A DNA stretch of 64,000 bases from the NCBI RefSeq assembly GCF_003600355.1, contig NZ_CP032416.1, forward strand, positions 1,074,183 through 1,138,182. The letters run 5' to 3'. Both the position numbers and the translations under genes were made by a program. Shown piece after piece: positions 1 to 9,128 of the stretch. Under the pieces are notes generated by a model that was given only the letters and a program-made list of their open reading frames with translations, searched no databases and was not told the origin of the DNA. Numbering within the stretch: the stretch's first letter is position 1; the number at the start of each line of letters is the position of its first letter. Source of the DNA: Clostridium fermenticellae (GTDB lineage Bacteria; Bacillota; Clostridia; Clostridiales; Clostridiaceae).

Positions 1-105
1 ATAATAATGAAATATGTTTAATATCCTAATAAAAAAGTATGAATTATTGTAACTTTGATTTTAGTAAAAGTATAAAAAATTTTTTATTATAAGAAGGTGA
101 GATAT

Positions 106-1008
106 GTGGCAGCGGGTATAGTAATGAATATTCAAAAGTATTCAATTCATGATGGCCCTGGAATTCGTACAACAGTTTTTTTAAAGGGATGTCCACTAAA
201 TTGTTGGTGGTGTCATAATCCAGAAAGTCAAAAATCAAACCCTGAAATTATGTTCTTTAAAGAAAAATGTAAAAGTTGTGGTTTATGTTTAAAAATGTGT
301 CCTCAAAAAGCAATAGAATTTGTGGATGGATATCCTGTAACTAATGAAGGCAAATGTAATCTTTGTGGAAAATGCACTGATTTTTGTACAAGCAATGCCA
401 GAGAGATTATAGGAAAAGAGATGACAGTAAAGGACTTAATGAAGGAAATAATCAAAGATGAGGCATTTTATGATGAATCAAACGGTGGAGTCACATTTTC
501 TGGAGGCGAACCTTTGATGCATGCAGATTATTTAAATGATATCCTTAGAGCTTGTAAAAATAGAGGTATTCATACAACAATTGATACCAGTGGGTATACA
601 GATTGGAGTCAATTTGAAAAAATAATTGATAATACAGATCTTTTCTTATTTGATATAAAACACATGGACAATGAAAAGCATTTCAAATATATGGGCGTCG
701 GCAATACTGTTATTTTAGAAAATTTGAAAAAACTTTCTGAAAGAGGCAGTAATATTTATATAAGAATGCCAATAATTGCTGGCGTAAATGATGATGACAA
801 AAATATTGATGCAGCAGTTGATTTTATATCAAAATTAAATATAATACATGTAAACTTGTTACCTTATCATAAGATGGGTATGGACAAATATGTAAGACTT
901 AATAAGAAATATAAGCTATCAGGTTTAGAAAAACCATCAGATGAAGTTATGGACAAAATTGCAGATAAATTTAAAAAAGCTGGGATAAAAACTAAAATAG
1001 GGGGTTAA
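106..1008 (+). CDS. HypD-activating enzyme (glycyl-radical enzyme activase, radical SAM)
   Basis: This radical SAM activase installs the glycyl radical on the dehydratase encoded 5 bp downstream. The N-terminal radical SAM cluster motif is GCPLNCWWC (CxxxCxxC), followed at about residues 55-95 by an inserted ferredoxin domain with two Cys clusters (CKSCGLCLKMC and CNLCGKC), as in the long class of pyruvate-formate-lyase activases. GGEP-type residues (FSGGEPL) bind SAM. I chose the GTG at 106 because AAGAAGGTGAG at 91-101 is a good ribosome binding site for it. A GTG at 97 would overlap that site, and ATG 124 is a fallback. The length of about 300 residues is normal. The context with hypD and proC makes hydroxyproline metabolism the likely role. 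The exact partner is inferred from adjacency. Confidence 0.93.
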   Translation: MAAGIVMNIQKYSIHDGPGIRTTVFLKGCPLNCWWCHNPESQKSNPEIMFFKEKCKSCGLCLKMCPQKAIEFVDGYPVTNEGKCNLCGKCTDFCTSNAREIIGKEMTVKDLMKEIIKDEAFYDESNGGVTFSGGEPLMHADYLNDILRACKNRGIHTTIDTSGYTDWSQFEKIIDNTDLFLFDIKHMDNEKHFKYMGVGNTVILENLKKLSERGSNIYIRMPIIAGVNDDDKNIDAAVDFISKLNIIHVNLLPYHKMGMDKYVRLNKKYKLSGLEKPSDEVMDKIADKFKKAGIKTKIGG

Positions 1009-1013
1009 GTATT

Positions 1014-3389
1014 ATGATGACAGAAAGAGTAAAAAAATTAAGGGAGCAAAGCTTAAACGCTGTTCCAAGTCTTTCAATGGAGAGAGCAAAAATTGTAGAT
1101 GAGGTTACCAAAAAGTATGAGGGAATAGTTCCAATTCCTGTGCTTAGGGCATTGGCTTTAAAGGAAATCAACTCAAAAAAGAAACTTTGCATTAATGATG
1201 GTGAATTAATTGTTGGTGAAAGAGGAGAAGGACCTGCTACAGCCTGCACTTATCCAGAATTATGCTGTCATACACTTCAGGATTTTGATGTTATGTCGCA
1301 GCGTGAAAGAATAAACTTCACAGTTAATGATGAAGCAAAAGAATTACAGAAGGATGTTATAATCCCATATTGGCAAAATAGATCCATGAGATACAGAATT
1401 CTTGAAAATGTATCACAAGAATGGAAAGACTGCTATGAAGCTGGAATATTTACAGAATTTATGGAGCAAAGAGGACCGGGACATACTGCAGGTGATGATA
1501 AGATATACCATAAAGGATTCCTTGATTTTAAAAAGGATATTCAGGATGCAATAAATAAACTTGATTTTTGTGAAGATGATGAAGCTTTAGATAAAAAGAA
1601 TGAGCTTGATGCTATGTCAATATGTTGTGATGCAATAATGATTTTAGGAGAGAGATATGTTGCTTATGCAAAAGAATTAGCAGAAAAAGAAACTGATCCA
1701 GTTAAGAAACAGGAATTACTTGACATAGCTGATGTATGTAGTCATGTACCAGCACATGCTCCGAGAACCTTTAGAGAAGCACTTCAAATGTATTGGTTTG
1801 TACACTTATGTGTTATTACTGAATTAAATCCATGGGATGCATTTAATCCTGGTAGATTAGACCAGCATTTAAACCCATTCTATCAAAAAGAAATTGAAGA
1901 AGGAACATTAACTCATGACCAGGCAATGGAATTACTTGAATGTTTCTGGGTTAAATTTAATAATCAGCCGGCACCGCCAAAGGTTGGTATCACATTAAAA
2001 GAAAGCTCAACTTACACGGATTTTGCCAATATTAATGTTGGTGGAGTAACTAAAGAAGGTTTAGACGGAGTTAATGATGTAAGTTATATGCTGCTTGATG
2101 TAATAGATGAGATGCACTTACTGCAGCCAAGTTCAAATGTTCAAATAAGTAAAAAGAGTCCACAAAAGTTTGTAAAGAGAGCTTGTGAAATTGCAAGAGA
2201 GGGTTGGGGACAGCCGTCAATGTTTAATACAGATGAAGTTATTCAAGGATTAATGTTTGCAGGAAAATCTCTTGAAGATGCAAGATGTGGTGGAAACAGT
2301 GGCTGCGTAGAGTCAGGAGCTTTTGGAAAGGAAGCATATATACTGACAGGCTATTTTAATATGAATAAGATATTAGAAATTACATTAAACAATGGAATAG
2401 ATCCAATGACAGGCAAGAAGCTTGGTCTTGAAACTGGAGATGCTTCAAAGTTTAAAACTTATGACGAATTGTTTGAGGCATATAAAAAACAAGCGAAATA
2501 TTTTATCGATGTTAAGATAAAAGGCAATAGAGTAGTAGAAAAATTATTTGCAACTCAAATGCCTGAACCATTCCTTTCTGTTGTAATTTCTGATTGTATT
2601 TCAAAAGGTAAGGATTATAATGCAGGAGGAGCAAGATATAACTCAACATTTATTCAATGCGTTGGTATCGGAAATATTACGGATGGTTTGTCATCAATAA
2701 AATATAATGTATTTGACAAGAAAAACTTTACTATGAAAGAATTATTAGAAGCTATGAAAGATAATTTTGAAGGACATGATTATATTTATAATTTAGTTAG
2801 GAATAAGACTCCGAAGTATGGCAATGATGATGACTATGCAGATGACGTAATGAAGAGCATATTTAATTTATACTTTAGCATTATAAACGGAAGAAGAAAT
2901 GGAAGAGGCGGATTCCATAAAATTGAGATGCTTCCAACAACATGCCATGTTTATTTCGGAGACGTTATGGGTGCAAGTCCGGAAGGAAGAAAGGCACATA
3001 TGCCAGTTTCGGAAGGAATTTCACCAGCACAAGGAGCAGATAAACACGGTCCTACAGCAGTTGTTAAATCATGTGCAAAAATGCAGCATATAAAAACTGG
3101 CGGAACCCTGCTCAATCAAAAATTTACTCCATCTGTTGTTGCAGGAGAAAATGGACTTGATAATATGGCTAACCTGGTTAGAACGTACTTTAAAATGGAT
3201 GGACATCATATACAGTTTAATGTTGTAGATAGAGAGACACTTTTAGATGCTCAAAAAAATCCAGATCAATACAATGATCTTATAGTTCGTGTTGCAGGAT
3301 ATAGTGATTATTTTAATAACCTTGACAGGGCACTACAAGATGAGATAATTAATAGAACAGAACAAACTTTTGAAGGAAGCGTCTGTTAA
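1014..3389 (+). CDS. hypD: trans-4-hydroxy-L-proline dehydratase (glycyl radical enzyme)
   Basis: This enzyme dehydrates trans-4-hydroxy-L-proline to 1-pyrroline-5-carboxylate in the cytosol. The active-site loop SGCVESG places the thiyl Cys at residue 431 and the catalytic Glu at 433. The C-terminal glycyl-radical loop VRVAGYSDYF has Gly at 762. Both sit three residues before the corresponding positions I recall for the characterised Clostridioides difficile HypD, and the long blocks around NNQPAPPKVGITLKESS and MLPTTCH match that family. The neighbouring proC distinguishes it from choline, glycerol or isethionate glycyl-radical enzymes. Two in-frame ATGs (1014, 1017) follow an AGGGGG site. 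The full length of 791 residues is intact. Confidence 0.95.
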   Translation: MMTERVKKLREQSLNAVPSLSMERAKIVDEVTKKYEGIVPIPVLRALALKEINSKKKLCINDGELIVGERGEGPATACTYPELCCHTLQDFDVMSQRERINFTVNDEAKELQKDVIIPYWQNRSMRYRILENVSQEWKDCYEAGIFTEFMEQRGPGHTAGDDKIYHKGFLDFKKDIQDAINKLDFCEDDEALDKKNELDAMSICCDAIMILGERYVAYAKELAEKETDPVKKQELLDIADVCSHVPAHAPRTFREALQMYWFVHLCVITELNPWDAFNPGRLDQHLNPFYQKEIEEGTLTHDQAMELLECFWVKFNNQPAPPKVGITLKESSTYTDFANINVGGVTKEGLDGVNDVSYMLLDVIDEMHLLQPSSNVQISKKSPQKFVKRACEIAREGWGQPSMFNTDEVIQGLMFAGKSLEDARCGGNSGCVESGAFGKEAYILTGYFNMNKILEITLNNGIDPMTGKKLGLETGDASKFKTYDELFEAYKKQAKYFIDVKIKGNRVVEKLFATQMPEPFLSVVISDCISKGKDYNAGGARYNSTFIQCVGIGNITDGLSSIKYNVFDKKNFTMKELLEAMKDNFEGHDYIYNLVRNKTPKYGNDDDYADDVMKSIFNLYFSIINGRRNGRGGFHKIEMLPTTCHVYFGDVMGASPEGRKAHMPVSEGISPAQGADKHGPTAVVKSCAKMQHIKTGGTLLNQKFTPSVVAGENGLDNMANLVRTYFKMDGHHIQFNVVDRETLLDAQKNPDQYNDLIVRVAGYSDYFNNLDRALQDEIINRTEQTFEGSVC

Positions 3390-3409
3390 AAAAACAAAGG
3401 AGTGTTAAT

Positions 3410-4216
3410 ATGAATAAAATAATAGGATTCATTGGATGCGGTAATATGGGTAAGGCAATGATTGGTGGAATAATAAATGCAAAATTAGTAACACCTCAAA
3501 GTATCATTGTAGGCGACCTGAATGAAAAGAGTTTGGCTAAGGTTGCTGAAGAATACGGAACTAAAACTACAACAGACAATAATGTAGTAGCTAAAACTGC
3601 TGATATTATTGTGTTATCAGTAAAACCAAACTTATATCCAGTAGTAATAAAACAGATAAAAGATCAGGTTAAAGAAGATGTAATAATTGTTACTATTGCA
3701 GCAGGAAGAGCTATTGAAGCTACAGAAGAGATGTTTGGTAAAAAAATCAGAGTAGTTAGAGTTATGCCTAACACTCCGGCACTTGTGGGTGAAGCAATGT
3801 CAGCAATTTGCCCTAATGAAATGGTATCAAAAGAAGAAGTGTCTGAAATAGTTAGTATATTTGAAAGTTTCGGAAAAGCAGAAATAGTTAATGAGAAATT
3901 AATGGATGTAGTAACTGCTGTCAGTGGTTCATCACCAGCTTTTGTATTTATGTTTATTGAGGCAATGGCAGACGCAGCAGTTTTAGATGGAATGCCTAGA
4001 AATCAAGCTTATAAATTTGCAGCTCAAGCTGTTTATGGCTCCGCCAAGATGGTGCTTGAAACAGGAAGACATCCGGGTGATTTAAAGGATATGGTATGTT
4101 CTCCAAGTGGAACTACTATAGAAGGTGTAGCTGCTCTTGAAGAGAATAGCTTTAGAAATGCAGTTATATCGGCACTCAGAAAAACAACTCAAAAATCTAT
4201 TGAATTGTCCAAATAA
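3410..4216 (+). CDS. proC: pyrroline-5-carboxylate reductase
   Basis: ProC reduces the pyrroline-5-carboxylate made by HypD to L-proline with NAD(P)H, so the three-gene operon converts hydroxyproline to proline, which clostridia can use as a Stickland acceptor. The N-terminal Rossmann motif is GFIGCGNMG (residues 6-14). The family signature near the C-terminus (DMVCSPSGTTIEG) and the VMPNTPALVG block are present. At 268 residues it is full length. It starts 20 bp after hypD with a good AAAGGAG site, so it is co-transcribed. Confidence 0.95.
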   Translation: MNKIIGFIGCGNMGKAMIGGIINAKLVTPQSIIVGDLNEKSLAKVAEEYGTKTTTDNNVVAKTADIIVLSVKPNLYPVVIKQIKDQVKEDVIIVTIAAGRAIEATEEMFGKKIRVVRVMPNTPALVGEAMSAICPNEMVSKEEVSEIVSIFESFGKAEIVNEKLMDVVTAVSGSSPAFVFMFIEAMADAAVLDGMPRNQAYKFAAQAVYGSAKMVLETGRHPGDLKDMVCSPSGTTIEGVAALEENSFRNAVISALRKTTQKSIELSK

Positions 4217-4243
4217 GAAAGCTTTTAACATTTGTAAGGAACA

Positions 4244-4272
4244 TTGTCAAAGTAAATAATAGCAATTATAAG
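4244..4272 (+). promoter_or_regulatory. candidate sigma-A promoter before the TSUP gene
   Basis: TTGTCA at 4244-4249, a 17-base spacer and TATAAG at 4267-4272 form a plausible promoter between proC and the TSUP gene. Transcripts from it would meet the hairpin at 4308-4343 before the gene. Confidence 0.45.
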
Positions 4273-4307
4273 TGGAAACTTCAGGTGAAACTTAATATTT
4301 TGCTAAA

Positions 4308-4343
4308 AAGGATTAAGTGAGGACATCCTCACTTAATCTTTAA
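4308..4343 (+). terminator. strong hairpin: proC terminator or TSUP leader attenuator
   Basis: GATTAAGTGAGGA (4311-4323) pairs perfectly with TCCTCACTTAATC (4326-4338), extended by A-U and G-U pairs. The run of U is weak. It lies only 26 bp before the next start codon and after a possible promoter, so it may act as a terminator, an attenuator or both. Confidence 0.7.
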
Positions 4344-4368
4344 ATATTATATTTTAGGAGGGAATTAT

Positions 4369-5241
4369 ATGATAATTACAGTTCTCTATATTTTACTAAT
4401 AGGTTTTGCACTTTATTTTGCTTTTGTATTTTTAAAGGACTATGTAAAAACCTCAAAGGAAGGAAAATTAGAGTCAGGAAATTTCTGGGCAATAGGAGCA
4501 ATAGGACTTGTTATGAATTTTTTTGATACCTTAGGAATTGGAAATTTTGCTACAGAAACTGCTGCTCTAAAAAATTTCAAACTTACTCATGATAGAACAC
4601 TTCCTGGAACCTTGAATGTTGCCAATGCTATTCCAGTTATAGTAGAAGCATTAATATTTATAACAGTTGTTAAGGTTGAACCTGTTACATTATTTGCAAT
4701 GTTGGCTGCAGCTGTATTAGGAGCATTAATAGGGGCCAAGTTTGTTTCTAAACTTGATGAAAGAAAAGTTGAAATTGCAATGGGTTTTGCATTACTTATA
4801 GTTGCTGTTATTATGCTTTGTGGACGATTAAATATTATGCCGTCAGGCGGAACTGCAGCTGGACTTACAGGAGCAAAGTTAATAATAGCTGTAGTTGGTA
4901 ATTTCATTTTAGGAGCATTAATGACACTCGGTATTGGACTTTATGCCCCTTGTATGGCATTGATTTATGCACTTGGAATGAGCCCAAAGGCTGCATTCCC
5001 AATTATGATGGCATCTTGCGCACTTTTAATGCCAGTTGCTTCAGCTAAGTTTGTAAAAGAAGGCGCTTATGATAGAAAGGCATCAATGTCAATTACGGTA
5101 TTTGGTATTGTTGGAGTGCTAATTGCAGCATATATTGTTAAATCTCTTCCACTAAATATATTAATATGGGTAGTAATATTTGTTGTAATTTATACAGCTG
5201 TAATGATGTTAAGATCTGCTAGCCGTCATAAAGCAAAATAA
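4369..5241 (+). CDS. TSUP (TauE/SafE) family transporter
   Basis: This polytopic inner-membrane protein of 290 residues has about eight hydrophobic helices arranged as two similar halves, as in the sulfite-exporter TauE/SafE family. The start is ATG with an AGGAGGG site. Members export sulfite, sulfoacetate, taurine-derived or other organic anions, and nothing in the sequence fixes the substrate. It follows the hydroxyproline operon in the same direction but is separated by a promoter-like sequence and a hairpin, so co-regulation is possible rather than shown. Glycyl-radical isethionate lyases yield sulfite, but the upstream enzyme is HypD, so that link does not apply. Confidence 0.85.
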   Translation: MIITVLYILLIGFALYFAFVFLKDYVKTSKEGKLESGNFWAIGAIGLVMNFFDTLGIGNFATETAALKNFKLTHDRTLPGTLNVANAIPVIVEALIFITVVKVEPVTLFAMLAAAVLGALIGAKFVSKLDERKVEIAMGFALLIVAVIMLCGRLNIMPSGGTAAGLTGAKLIIAVVGNFILGALMTLGIGLYAPCMALIYALGMSPKAAFPIMMASCALLMPVASAKFVKEGAYDRKASMSITVFGIVGVLIAAYIVKSLPLNILIWVVIFVVIYTAVMMLRSASRHKAK

Positions 5242-5293
5242 AAAGGACAAAATGAATATATTGCGTATTAAGCATTGATCATAGATATATGGT

Positions 5294-5539
5294 TATAAGG
5301 ACAAACTCAACTCACACCACAGAGGTATACTCACAAACTTTGGCACCCTAAAAAAGTTTTAACATCTCTAAGCTCGCCTTTTAAAAATTTAAGCAGATTA
5401 TATAAACTCGCTTTGCTCAAACATATATAATCTACTAAAACTTTTCTAAAAGGCTTCGCCAAGAGATGTAAAAGACTTTTTAGATGTGCCCTCAGTTTCC
5501 AGGTATACCTCTGCGGTGTGAGTTAAGTTTGTCTTTATA
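5294..5539. repeat. 246-bp imperfect palindrome inside family A copy 1
   Basis: The outer arms TATAAGGACAAACTCAACTC and its near-perfect complement at 5520-5539 close a structure whose inner arms also pair. The apex is built from AAGCAGATTATATAAACTCG and the matching ATATATAATCTACT. The same apex core recurs in family B. Transcribed RNA would fold into one long hairpin. Confidence 0.8.
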
Positions 5540-5845
5540 AATTATAAATCAAATGATCAATAAAATAATTTCGCTTTTAAGGGGTTATGGCGATAGCCAT
5601 ATTGATTTAAAAGTCCTCTATTCCATTTAAAGCTAAATCATATATAATCTCACTCATTTTCTTGTATAGCATTCACAACTTACATTATAATTTCCATGAT
5701 TGTATTCTTTTTATAAAAATTTTATGGACGTAGTCAATGATTAGGTAAATTCCTGTTTTATCAAATCTTTTTACAGTATTCATAACAAACAGTTTTTTCC
5801 TAGAATTATTAATAATAAAATCGATATTATAGAGCTTATTTTTAT

Positions 5846-6058
5846 TTAATTATCATCTTTTACATATTCAATTATATCCCCAGGTTGACAATCTAATACT
5901 TTACACAATTTATTCAATGTAGAGAATCTAATAGCTTTTGCCTTTCCAGTTTTCAGTATTGATAAATTAGAATTTGTGATTTCTATACTCTCTGCTAAAT
6001 CTTTAAGAGAAATTTTTCGTTTTGCCATCATTACATCTAAATTAACTACGATAGACAT
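5846..6058 (-). CDS. small XRE-family helix-turn-helix regulator
   Basis: This 70-residue protein is almost entirely a Cro/CI-type helix-turn-helix (HTH_26 type): KISLKDLAESIEITNSNLS forms helices 2 and 3, and it ends with CQPGDIIEYV. The start is ATG with AGGAGTG upstream. This regulator type is usually encoded directly downstream of a DUF2975 membrane protein. Here it is, but the DUF2975 gene has lost its 5' part, so the native promoter is probably gone. Targets are unknown. Confidence 0.85.
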   Translation of the reverse strand: MSIVVNLDVMMAKRKISLKDLAESIEITNSNLSILKTGKAKAIRFSTLNKLCKVLDCQPGDIIEYVKDDN

Positions 6059-6073
6059 GATATCACTCCTATT

Positions 6074-6268
6074 TTATATGGTTAGATCATTATCTTCCTT
6101 TATTTTCATTACCTCATCAAATATACTTGCAATTAAAAAAAATGTTAAAGAAATAATCACCAATGTTATCAAAGCTATTGTTATATTAAGTCCGAGTATT
6201 TGAACTATACCTTTATCGGGTTTGAATATTGAACTGTAGATGGCTTCAATAACTGCTTCTATGAAAAT
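6074..6268 (-). pseudogene. DUF2975 membrane protein, 3' remnant
   Basis: Read on the minus strand, this open frame has no start codon and ends 15 bp before the XRE start. It encodes about 64 residues with two hydrophobic stretches and the ending KIKEDNDLTI, typical of the DUF2975 C-terminus (family length about 160). Reading upstream, an in-frame stop occurs exactly where the repeat element sequence (from 6268) begins. The gene was therefore truncated by deletion or insertion of the repeat. Confidence 0.75.
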
Positions 6269-6531
6269 TTAATTACTTCAATATATGTTTAAAATTGCAA
6301 TTATAGTATAAATCAATATGGCTATCGCCATAAACCCTTAAAGGAGAAATCATATTTATCAAGTTTACATAAGTTATATACTTAAATCAATAAATGCTTT
6401 ATATGCAATATATGCATTTTTTAACTCACCTTAATTTACTGCTGCTTCAGATTATGAATAAAAGTTTTTTTATGATATACTTTAGTTTAGATGTCATATG
6501 ACAAAATATTCTAGGGCAGGGGAGTTACAAT

Positions 6532-7395
6532 TTGAAAAAAGGTTACATATATTCTATTTTATCAGCAGTACTTTTTGGAACCTGCGGAATAGTAATAAAA
6601 ACATCTCTTTCACAGGGGATAGATTCTATAACGTTATTGATTTTGCAGTATTTAATAGCAATTCCTATTATGATTATTTTTATGCTTATCATAGATAAGG
6701 ATTCACTTATAATAAGTAAGAAGGATTTATATCATGCAGCTGTTTTGGGTGTAATTGGGAATACATTTATGACTGTATTTTATTATTTAGCGTTTGATTA
6801 TTTGGATGTTTCGGTAGTTACAATATTACTATATACATATCCAATAATGGTATTTATATATTCAGCTGTATTTGAAAGAGTTAAAATAGGAGTTAGTAAA
6901 ATACTTCTATTATGTGTAGCTTTTATTGGGTGTTTCTTAGCACTTGGAATTTTAAAAGGTATGGGTACATTTTCAGCTATAGGAATAGTATATGGTATTT
7001 TATCAGCAGTATTTTACGCTTTTATGAATATATATACAGAAAAAAAGATGAGTAACATGAATTCATTTTCTATTAATTTTTATTCTATTTTATTCTCATT
7101 TATTTCATTGATATTAGTAAAACTTCCGCATATTGATTTTTATATTAATTTTAATATAAAACTTGTGGTATCTGTACTACTTTTGGCAGTGATGTGTGAA
7201 ATAATACCTTTGACATTATTATATTCTGCAATTAAAAAGATAGGTTCTTTAAGGGTTTCTATAATAGGAAATTTAGAAATACCAACAGCTATGTTTTTAT
7301 CGGTATTAATTTTGAAAGAGAATGTTACAATTCTTCAAGTAATAGGTGCATTTATGGTTATATACGCTGTTTATAGTATAAGAAAAATAGACTAA
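6532..7395 (+). CDS. EamA/DMT-family permease
   Basis: This 287-residue integral membrane protein has ten predicted hydrophobic helices forming two EamA repeats (about residues 5-138 and 148-283), the layout of drug/metabolite exporters. The TTG start follows a GGGGAG site. It stands alone: the element to the left is non-coding and the gene to the right is convergent. The substrate cannot be read from the sequence; amino-acid or metabolite efflux is typical of the family. The 118 bp before the gene hold no recognised signal beyond A/T-rich promoter-like sequence. Confidence 0.88.
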   Translation: MKKGYIYSILSAVLFGTCGIVIKTSLSQGIDSITLLILQYLIAIPIMIIFMLIIDKDSLIISKKDLYHAAVLGVIGNTFMTVFYYLAFDYLDVSVVTILLYTYPIMVFIYSAVFERVKIGVSKILLLCVAFIGCFLALGILKGMGTFSAIGIVYGILSAVFYAFMNIYTEKKMSNMNSFSINFYSILFSFISLILVKLPHIDFYINFNIKLVVSVLLLAVMCEIIPLTLLYSAIKKIGSLRVSIIGNLEIPTAMFLSVLILKENVTILQVIGAFMVIYAVYSIRKID

Positions 7396-7424
7396 GTGTT
7401 ATCTACAGTGACTTCACTTTCTTA

Positions 7425-7573
7425 TATAGGGTTTGCAAATGAAAGCTCAACTTATGCTCCGGCCGGGATTTTCAAAATACGTCACGTAAAAAATTTCTAG
7501 TAAGTCTAAGCTTGCGCTTAAAAAAATCCAAGCAGATTTTATAAACTCACTTTTCATTTATAAACTCTATATA
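7425..7573. repeat. family B palindromic repeat, half-length copy
   Basis: It starts TATAGGGTTTGCAAATGAAA and ends with the inverted terminus ATAAACTCTATATA. The left arm (core AAAAAATTTCTAGTAAGTCT) is present and the right inner arm is deleted compared with 28622-28885. It lies between convergent genes. Confidence 0.7.
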
Positions 7574-7579
7574 AAAAGT

Positions 7580-9019
7580 TCAGGCTTTTATATACTTTGA
7601 ATTGTAAACAGATTCCTTATCCTTAAATTCAGGATTATGGATTTTAGTCTTATCTAGTATAGATGTCAAAAAGAAGGCTGCAAGGCATATAATCCACTCC
7701 ATAAATATTACATGAGGAAAAATTCTAAAAGAAGGCAGAAGTTGCCACAAAAATAATGTAATTATACCAGCTATAGTTGTATAGAATGCAGAATTTTTTC
7801 TACAGAGTTTTGGAGCGAATATGGTGAATAAAAATACTATTGTAAACGCAGTTGTAAGGCTTAGACCAATTGATATAGTTTTAAGTATACCTGACATTGA
7901 AAGAGCAAGTATAAAAGTAAATACTCCAATTATAACTACGAAAAGTTTTGTTATTACTAAAAGCTTTTTGTCTTCTACTTTTTGATTTAAAAATTTCTTG
8001 TATATATCATTTGTAACTAAGGTGGATGCACCTAAAAGTAAATTACAGGCGGTTGAAACATCAGCAGCCCAAAGTGCAGCAAGTGTTATTCCGGCAGCCA
8101 CCGGGTTCAGTGATAAAATCATCTTTGGCAGAGCCATTGTTGCGCTTACATGTGGAAATGCTGTTTTAGCTGACATACCAATTAATGCACATAAAAAACC
8201 TATTGGAATCATTAAAAGTCCACCAAACACAAAGCCGTTTCTTGCAACCTTGGGATCTTTTGCTGCAAAGGTTAATTGAACAGGTCCCTGCATAGACATA
8301 ACTTGAGTTGTCATGACTAAGATCCAGCTTAGTATTATCCAAAGCCCAACTCCTTTAATAGGACTGAAGTATGGAATACCCTGGGGGAGAGAAAGTCTTA
8401 TATTCTGAAGGCCGCCTCTTTGTGATACAGAGAGTATTGTACATAATATTATTCCTGTGTACTTTAAAGGAACATTGAATAAATTACATAGACCAGCAGA
8501 CCACATGCCACCTATAAAGGTTATTCCTACGAATACACATGCGCTAACTATCATTCCTGTTTTTATGGTGAAGATATTTGGAAGTAATGATGATAGTATA
8601 GCTCCACCTGCAATGTATTGAAGCGATACTACTACGATTAGAATTATAATTTGGCATAGTACACATACAAATCGCCCTTTTTCATCATAAAATTTTCCAA
8701 ATAGTTCAGGAACAGTTGATACATTGAATTTTCTGTATTTTGAAGCCAGCGCAAGCCCCATTATAATTGCACCAATTCCCCATGCTACATTGTACCATCC
8801 AGCTGAAAGACCAACATTATAAGCTTGCTCTGCAACACCTATAGTAGAAGCACCCCCAATTGCTAGTCCTATGAGTGAACAGGTTACCATTGGAGTTGTT
8901 AGCTGTCTACCAGCTAAAGTATAACTTTCTCCTCCTTTTGATGCCTTTTTTCTTGCGAAAAAACTTATTACAAATAACATAGCAATATATAGTATTATGA
9001 TTATTAAAGATATATTCAT
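7580..9019 (-). CDS. sodium:solute symporter (SSS family), T-box controlled
   Basis: This 479-residue membrane protein has about 13 hydrophobic helices and fits the sodium:solute symporter fold (start region MNISLIIIILYIAMLFVISF, then ARKK and the ESYTLAGRQL block common to the family). The substrate is not visible in the protein. The leader, however, is a T-box with a TAC specifier, so uptake of tyrosine, another aromatic amino acid or a related compound is the best inference. The ATG follows an AGGAGGG site. It is separated from the NhaC-type gene by the leader, which has its own promoter. Confidence 0.85.
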   Translation of the reverse strand: MNISLIIIILYIAMLFVISFFARKKASKGGESYTLAGRQLTTPMVTCSLIGLAIGGASTIGVAEQAYNVGLSAGWYNVAWGIGAIIMGLALASKYRKFNVSTVPELFGKFYDEKGRFVCVLCQIIILIVVVSLQYIAGGAILSSLLPNIFTIKTGMIVSACVFVGITFIGGMWSAGLCNLFNVPLKYTGIILCTILSVSQRGGLQNIRLSLPQGIPYFSPIKGVGLWIILSWILVMTTQVMSMQGPVQLTFAAKDPKVARNGFVFGGLLMIPIGFLCALIGMSAKTAFPHVSATMALPKMILSLNPVAAGITLAALWAADVSTACNLLLGASTLVTNDIYKKFLNQKVEDKKLLVITKLFVVIIGVFTFILALSMSGILKTISIGLSLTTAFTIVFLFTIFAPKLCRKNSAFYTTIAGIITLFLWQLLPSFRIFPHVIFMEWIICLAAFFLTSILDKTKIHNPEFKDKESVYNSKYIKA

Positions 9020-9044
9020 TTATTATAGCCCTCCTTTTTATTTA

Positions 9045-9093
9045 TGAAAAAGGTACCTTAAATTAAGGGACGAAATAATCGTGGTACCACCCT
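9045..9093 (-). terminator. T-box module 3: repeated antiterminator/terminator without stem I
   Basis: The motif AGGGTGGTACCACG is followed by a terminator pairing GGTACC with GGTACC and TTTTT. It ends only about 26 bp before the symporter start codon. Confidence 0.8.
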
Positions 9094-9128
9094 AGTTAAA
9101 CAAAATTAAGAATTTTTAAAATAGCAAT

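Larger units (their letters stand above)
5257..6413. repeat. family A repeat element, copy 1 (TIR-like ends, encloses XRE gene and DUF2975 remnant)
   Basis: The left 480 bp (5257-5735) is nearly the same as 31251-31732. It begins with the end sequence ATATTGCGTATTAAGCATTG, then carries a long hairpin and a motif reading GGCGATAGCCAT. The right part (6268-6413) repeats that motif in inverted orientation and ends in a decayed inverted copy of the left end (AATGCTTTATATGCAATATA, 6393-6412). No transposase is encoded. The interior holds the XRE gene and the truncated DUF2975 gene. The extent is inferred by comparison with copy 2. Confidence 0.75.

Noticed and set aside
1014-3389. Reading the glycyl-radical enzyme as pyruvate formate-lyase or isethionate sulfite-lyase
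   Set aside because: The active-site context GCVESG, the C-terminal block and the adjacent proC match HypD. Isethionate lyase was considered because of the TSUP exporter downstream, but the sequence does not support it.
7998-8279. Plus-strand frame inside the symporter gene
   Set aside because: It is the mirror of a membrane protein coding strand, with no ribosome binding site and no recognisable product.
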